Assembly (NCBI GenBank): GCA_958496175.1
Contig: OY292278.1
Location: 50,716,001 to 50,780,000, forward strand
Length of the DNA: 64,000 nucleotides
Source: Sisyra terminalis
Taxonomy: Eukaryota; Arthropoda; Insecta; Neuroptera; Sisyridae
Direction: 5' to 3'
The position numbers and the translations under genes are program-made. The notes beneath the pieces were generated by a model. That model was not told the DNA's origin and searched no databases. It was given only the letters and a program-made list of their open reading frames with translations. Shown here one piece after another: positions 58,378-64,000 of this stretch (its first letter is position 1; each line of letters begins with the position of its first letter).

Positions 58378-58890
58378 TTAAATAAGAAGATAATTCAGGA
58401 TGTTTAAGATCAGTTTTTTTATTTATTATTTTTATTATTCAATTAGCTACGTTTCGTTATGTATCGTAACTTCATCAGATTTCTATAAAAAATTAAAATA
58501 ATTACAAAATATGTCAATCATACATACATTTGATAACTATAATAGTATACATATAATATAGACAATATAAAATATTTGTTATTAAATAATAATAACTAAC
58601 TCAAAATTTCAAAATATGACAAATATTTTAAGAGATATTGTTATAAATAATTAATTTTATAATAATAAAATTAATTAATAAAATACCTCGCTTCACAAAA
58701 ATAAAATATTTTACACACTCTTATAGAGTGTGTAATTTTTTAATTTTTATTTATTTATTGAATTGAAATTGAAAACATTTTACTTTTGTTAATCAAGGTA
58801 TTTTGTTAATTAATTGTATTATTATATATTTTATTATTTATAACAATATCTCTTAAAATATTTGTCATATTTTGAAATTTTGAGTTGCCT
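58378..58890 (-). mobile_element. Inverted-repeat element with hammerhead-like core (copy 3)
   Basis: Starts AAATAAGAAGATAATTCAGG. The minus strand at about 58444-58478 reads CTGATGA, A, GTTA, loop, TAAC, GAAAC, GTA, GCT, but the upstream AGC of stem I is lost. Downstream, 58602-58655 (CAAAATTTCAAAATATGAC) is matched in inverted orientation by 58840-58887, with a perfect 11-bp hairpin TTACACACTCT/AGAGTGTGTAA at the centre (58721-58745). Confidence 0.6.
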
Positions 58891-58929
58891 GAACAAATAT
58901 TATATTTTACATACTGTAATAAATTAAAA

Positions 58930-59245
58930 TTTTTTAATATTACAAACGAAATTTTACTAAAAACTTAGTAACTTTGGAACTTTCCCAGGTAAGAAAATAT
59001 AGTTCAAAAATATTTAAAGTGTTTCTAAAACACCAATATTTCTCAGAAATATCAACAATAATGCAATACGATTTTTGAAATTTTAAATTTTGTATGTTTT
59101 CAACCGTCATTTTCACGTTAACTATGGCATGAAATTATTAAAGAATTTTTTTTTTAGGAAATATCCTCAGTTTTCATTTTGATAATAAGTGCTTTTTTTT
59201 TGTATTTAGCACAGTTCAATTATTATATCGAAAAAACAATTTTTT
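58930..59245 (+). repeat. Dispersed repeat, inverted partner of 6135-6445
   Basis: Shares GTAACTTTGGAACTTT, TTTCTCAGAAATATCAACAA and CGTCATTTTCACG with the reverse complement of 6135-6445, in the same order. Diverged and non-coding. Confidence 0.6.
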
Positions 59246-61138
59246 GAAAAAATCAATTTGGGGAGGGAAAGGGTACTTCGAGGTGACTGATAATTTTGTC
59301 GAAATCATGTTTAAGACTTAATTTATCCATTATTAAAAAAATTTCTTCGTACGTTTTAAAGTAGTTTTATTTTAAATTTCATTTCCACGACTACACTAAG
59401 AATAAAATAAAAAAGATATTTTAAAAAAATAACGATTTTTTTTCATAAAATCTTCCCCTAAATCTGTGCAAAACAATTGTATTAAGTATTTATTTTAAAT
59501 ACCCTTTCCCAGTAATAATCATTTTGACAATTTTTCCATCGATCATCCAAAGAAAATGCTTGTTTCAGCAATTATCAATAAGATTTTTCATTTTGAATAT
59601 AATAAATTTTCCTTCCTCAACCAAATAATATATTCTAGTGTATGCCACTAGGGAAAAACACCCTTAATAATAAGCCATTTAGTTTTTTCTTCCTCAAAAA
59701 AGAGTGCTTTGGAAATTTAGACACAAATACAAATGGTTTTCAAATTAAAAATGGGTGACTTTTAAAATAAAGAACATGATTGGCTCTTACCAATAACTAC
59801 ATATAAAAATCCAAAGCTACCTATATAATTGATTTCTATATAAATACCAGCAACAAAAAATAAGGCTTCTAGATCGATTTTTTTGCAAAAATTTCATTGG
59901 TTTATATTTAACCAATTGAAGCAAGTTTCAGAGAAGACTATAATTGGTTCTTATTGAACCAAAAGAACCAATTTTTCGTATGAATTTTATAACTTTTCGA
60001 AAAAATTTTGATAAGGTATTATGAAAAAACTATTTTTTTCAAAAGTAATTCCATTAAATAAGATAGTATTTGAAATCGTCAACTCTAAAAATCTCAAAAA
60101 AATTAAACCCAATTATGATGATTCAAATTTAACAATGAACATTATAATACACAACTGGTGTCCCTAATAAAGTAAATTATTAAGCAGAACCAACAAGAAA
60201 TTGACTACGTTGATAAGGGCACAACCATTCCTTTGGGCATTGTTTAATTGAATGATGATTGGAAATTAATATTGAATAATCATAATACTACCTACATATA
60301 ATACCAACAAATTCCTCGTTTTCATTTTCATTCTCGCAACAAAAAAAACGACACCAGAGAATTGATTTAATTAAAATATTTCCATTCTTCTTCCAAAAAA
60401 AAAAAAATCTCCTCAAAAAGAATGCCAAAATCGAAAAGATACCGTAAATATCTTGAAGCAAAATATCTTGTCTTAATACAAAGCATGAGATCATTAATCA
60501 TTGCCCGATGCAATCCGTTACATCACCAAAACGAGCAAAACGAAAATAGAAAACATTAGGACTATTGAATTGATAAATTTGACCTGAAAATCCAACGCGG
60601 AAATGTTTTCAATCCATTGTTACAAACGCATTTTGTAACAGCAACAAAACCATCATTTTTTTTTTTTTTTTTTTTGATAATTTTGAAGGATCAAAGTTTC
60701 GAAAAACTTATTAAAAGTTTAAACGTTGAACCGTTTTATCTTTGTCTGAAGAAAACCAAAAGATTTTCGGACTTAAAAAGTTCTATACAGATAAGAAAAG
60801 TTGACCATTGATTACGGCAATTTATTGAAGAAATTTGGGAAACCCGATTGGTGGAGGATTCAAAGTTCAAGTCGAGAAACTTGTTTCTCAATATCCATCC
60901 CCTTTACCCTTCTAAAATGATTCAGATTAACCAAAAAAATACAATTAAAGTTTTTTGTAATTTAACTATCGATAAAACTTTTGCCACATCTTCTTACTTT
61001 AAACTCCAACTCAATTATAGATAAATTAAACTTTTTTCCTGTGGAATATATTTTTTTAATGCAAACATTTTTAATCTAAATTTATCGTTGAAGAAGTTAG
61101 TATCTCTTGCATCCATAAACAAATATTACAGAAAACAC
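59246..61138. other. AT-rich stretch including one copy of a diverged repeat
   Basis: 59702-59960 aligns with 61935-62185, sharing AACATGATTGG, ATTGATTCCTAT/ATTGATTTCTAT, CTAGATCGATTTT and ATTGGTTCTTA in order. 60200-60900 is unique, with GC-richer patches, a poly-T run near 60656-60676 and no recognised gene. Confidence 0.5.
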
Positions 61139-61206
61139 GTGGTGGTGGTGGTGGCGGCGGCAGAAAATTGTGGCCTAGTTTTTCTTTTCATCCACCACCA
61201 CCACTC
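61139..61206. repeat. (GGT)n/(CCA)n imperfect hairpin
   Basis: The plus strand has (GGT)n then (GGC)n at 61139-61161, and CCACCACCACC at about 61192-61203. The two arms can pair around a loop of about 30 nt. The G-rich arm could alternatively form a G-quadruplex. Confidence 0.7.
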
Positions 61207-62703
61207 CACTCGCGAGGAAGTTAATCCAAGTGAATCTAAATAAAGATTAGTGCAAGATTGATTTTATATTCCACACAGATGCCAAAAGACATTTTTATCT
61301 GCTTCCTCATATATTACACGAGAAAAAAAATTAAACCAAATGAAACCAACCACTAATTCCGCTATCACGAGAAAATTGCTTTATTTCCACCAGAAAAAAA
61401 ATTATTTGTTGGTTTATCCTTTAAAATTTCATGAATGAAAGCTCTACCTACTCAAAAGCTTCAACAAACACCACCCTAGTTCATAATTCTACCATACAAT
61501 TTATATATTTTTATCAGCTTAGTATTAAAAAAAAAGGATCAAAGTTTTTTTTGCTTCTTTGTATAAAAATTGGGTTAACGTTGAGTTCTGGGAAATTGTT
61601 CAACGCGCCATTTTCGTCTTGCACCAACACTTGTAAAACATTTTCATTTGGTCCCACTTGTCCCGTTTTATACGAAAACATATAATTTAAGAGATTCGTG
61701 TTGTATGTTTGGCGTTGGATTTAATATTATCAACGTCAGTTAAAATACATTGCTCGAATTAACCTAGTTTGGGCCTTAAAGACGAACAATGAATCTAAAT
61801 ATTTAAGATACTGCTGCTACTTGAAGTTTTGATCAATTGATTAATGCAACAATTTTCAACTCAATAAATTTATTAATACCAAATCTCTTATTTAATCAAC
61901 AAGGCTTAGTTTGATTTAATTTGCAAGTCTTCTAGATCAAATTTATACACAACTACCATTGGTTTAAAATTCAAGATGGGTGTACTTTAAATAACAACAT
62001 GATTGGTTCTCACTAAAAAATCAAAGCTCACTATTTCTCATGTTTACAATTGATTCCTATTTAAAATACCAATAAGAAAAAATAATGCTACTAGATCGAT
62101 TTTGGACATTAATATCATAGGATTAAATTTTACCAATGAAAAGCCGAATTTAAACATAAGCATTATTGGTTCTTAAAAGATGACAATAGTTATTCAAACA
62201 ATTCATGAAAAAGTCAAATAATACATATCAATAATATTTGATAGGTAGTTATTAATATTATAAGAAACTAAGCAAAATAAAATTAATGAAATTTTGACAT
62301 TCATAAATGTACCTACATTTCCGAAATTTTATTTAAAAGTTTACGGGAAATTTTTTTTGAGTTAAAACAACAAAAAAAACAGTTTTTCCCCTTATAAAGC
62401 ATTGCTGAAAAGCTATGGATTTTATTTTTTTCCCGTGATTTTTTTAAGGGCTTTACAGCGCCAAACGCTAGTATCATTAAAAAATTTACATTAATTTTTA
62501 TTAATAATATTGTACATAAAGGTTTTTAAAACATATCAATTGTTTCGAATTAACTTTTAACTTTAAATTTTAAGTTTCAACAATGATGTTAAGTTTACAG
62601 AAACTGCAAGAAACGAAAACCATAGAGTCTTCATAGACGATTTAAAGAAAATTCATTTGATAGTGTGATTATTGGAAAAGCGATTGTTGTAATTTGAAAT
62701 CTG
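61207..62703. other. AT-rich stretch with second copy of the 59702 repeat
   Basis: Includes the diverged repeat copy 61935-62185. The 84-codon frame 61431-61685 has no recognised domain; its GSKFF-LLCIK portion is compositional. No other feature supported. Confidence 0.45.
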
Positions 62704-63265
62704 AAAATATTTTTCACAGGTCCTAAGTTATTTAATTAAAATAAAAAAAATAATTTTTATGTTAAAAATATAATAATTCAGGGAATTTTCAGCTGCATGC
62801 AAATAACTTAAGACCTGTGAAAAATATCAAAACTGTTATTGAGATAAGTTATAGAAAAAAAAGTGCTCTACAAAAAATGTCCTATTAAAATTTCTCATAA
62901 AATTGATGGTTGTATAAAAAAATTGAAAATATTAAAATTTCTTGTTAGTTCAACTTTGACCTCGAATAACTTTTGAAGGAATAAATATATCAAAAACTTG
63001 TACGTGACCTTTTTTGTAGATCGTTTAATTTTCTACAAGAATCTTGGTCATTCCGAAATATTGTCACCAACGTGAGCTATAAAATTCCAAACTGCAAGAG
63101 AATATTGTTCCCATGTTATTTAAATGGATAATCGAAATTTGCGATGCGCACCTCTTAATATTAATTAAGAGCTTAAACTTTCACAGGATTTCTTTTTGTC
63201 ATTCCCAACAATATTTTCGATATTATTAAGAAAAAAAAAAATCGTCATCTTTTTTTGAGTCAGTC
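62704..63265 (+). mobile_element. GACTGATT foldback element, plus arm (copy 8)
   Basis: Starts within the AT-rich centre (CACAGGTCCTAAGTTATTTA) and runs through a full plus arm to TTTTGAGTCAGTC, followed by TA (63266-63267). The motifs TTTTTTGTAGATCGTTT and CCCAACAATATTTTCGATAT are intact. Confidence 0.82.
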
Positions 63266-63267
63266 TA

Positions 63268-63335
63268 ATATGCACTTTCAAAATATGCATGCAAATATGC
63301 ATTAAAAAAGGGCGAAATATGCACAAAATGTGCAC
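63268..63335. repeat. TATGCA-rich block
   Basis: Six to seven ATGCA/TGCAT occurrences in about 70 bp, including ATGCATGCAAATATGCAT, which contains an ATGCAAAT octamer. It is located just downstream of the decayed hAT transposase frame, so it could be the subterminal repeat of that transposon rather than a host enhancer. Confidence 0.5.
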
Positions 63336-63438
63336 CAAAAAAAAAACCATTTATTATTAGAATTTATATTTATTTTCACATTAAATTTATCTTTATACAT
63401 ATAATTCTTCTGTACGTATGTACAGGACTGCACTCGTC

Positions 63439-63790
63439 CTAAACCGTCGGACCTATTCTACTGAAATATTTTGTGTAGGATCCTGAATTGTTTAAATTCA
63501 CAATTGAACCATATAGGTGAAAAAGGTGAGAAGTAGAAAATGATCTTTCGACGTCAACTGACGTTATCGGGCAAAACTTGAAATTTGTCGGAATTTTCGG
63601 AGATCTCTTCAGAAGTGCCGTTGATAAATGTATCAATTTTCTTAATTCCTTCAGGACGAGAGTTTTTATACAAGACTGCATTTAATTTGCCCCAAACCTA
63701 TTGCAGTAGTTAACTTGAAAGGGAATATTTTCATGGACTTGCACAAAGAAATGTTTCTTGTTTCTCAATTGCATCAAGTATGAAATGTGT
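63439..63790 (-). pseudogene. Decayed hAT transposase C-terminus
   Basis: The minus-strand frame contains FKFCPITSVDVERSFS at about 63530-63580. P-x-[ST]-S-V-x-x-E-R-x-F-S is the hallmark of the hAT C-terminal dimerisation region, and the wording closely resembles CGGBP1-like arthropod hAT transposases (established family knowledge). The 80-codon open frame (63439-63681) is preceded upstream by a further coding-like stretch (FILDAIEKQETF, about 63730-63780) broken by stops. No DDE residues or zinc finger are visible. The full transposase would be several hundred residues, so this is a relic. The TATGCA-rich block at 63268-63335 may be its terminal region. Confidence 0.72.
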
Positions 63791-63807
63791 TGCAATAAGT
63801 GCAATAA

Positions 63808-64000
63808 CTTTGACCTCGAATAACTTTTGAAGGAATAAATATATCAAAAACTTGTGCGAGACCTTTTTTGTAGATCGTTCATTTTTCTACAAGAATATAC
63901 CTTGGTCATTCCGACATATTGTCACCAACGTGAACTATAAAATTCCAAAGTGCAAGAGAATATTGTTCCTATGTTATTTCGATGAAAATCGAAATTTGCG
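63808..64000 (+). mobile_element. GACTGATT foldback element, plus arm fragment (copy 9, runs off window)
   Basis: From TTTGACCTCGAATAACTTTT through TTTTTTGTAGATCGTTC and CACCAACGTGAACTATAAAA to the window end. The 5' part of the arm is missing, and the rest lies outside the window. Confidence 0.8.

Noticed and set aside
58970..58996. A second AG|GTAAGA (CTTTCCCAG|GTAAGA) as another ratchet point
   Set aside because: The pyrimidine tract is weak and the site lies in a dispersed repeat whose copy at 6135-6445 lacks the dinucleotides.

Overview
The window is strongly AT-rich eukaryotic DNA and looks like an insect (arthropod) genome. It has long A/T runs, scattered (TC)n, (TTC)n and (GGT)n tracts, and many short non-autonomous transposons with terminal inverted repeats (TIRs). 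It also has retroposons starting ACTAGCTGATCC and ending in the familiar insect 'AAATCGGTC...AAACAAACAA' tail. No bacterial-style gene, rRNA, intact tRNA or CRISPR array is present, and no open reading frame is a convincing complete host gene. Species cannot be named from this sequence.

Layout. 0-4.5 kb: foldback (GACTGATT) elements, one nested in a 2.5-kb TIR element. 4.5-11.3 kb: a GC-richer unique island, small MITEs, and a 1-kb repeat split by a 714-bp insertion whose empty site survives at 23.5 kb. 11.3-18.7 kb: retroposon copies carrying nested hAT-like and hammerhead-bearing inserts. 18.9-20.2 and 26.6-27.4 kb: two related TTAA-flanked elements. 20.2-25.9 kb: mostly unique. 28.7-31.1 and 35.9-39.1 kb: an unusual array of at least 13 degenerate units sharing the core CTGCACCNTGCAG, interrupted by retroposons at 32.2-34.8 kb. 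39-48 kb: unique islands between foldback elements. 49.0-50.1 kb: a nearly perfect 1-kb palindrome. 52-59 kb: a hAT MITE with exact target duplication, three hammerhead-like inverted-repeat elements, and another retroposon. 59-64 kb: a diverged repeat pair, more foldback copies and a decayed hAT transposase C-terminus.

Interpretation. A 17-nt pyrimidine tract followed by CAG|GTAAGT at 54.5 kb has a second GTAAGT 44 nt downstream. This is the expected shape of a recursive (ratchet) splice site. It suggests that at least part of the window lies in a very long intron of a plus-strand host gene, heavily colonised by transposons. The plus-strand CTGCACC array, with acceptor- and donor-like flanks and recurring open peptides such as ELIDGSYGLYSCTMQ, may be a duplicated and mostly decayed micro-exon or alternative-exon cluster. 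It could instead be a structured satellite-like repeat. This is the most unusual system in the window and is marked as inference.
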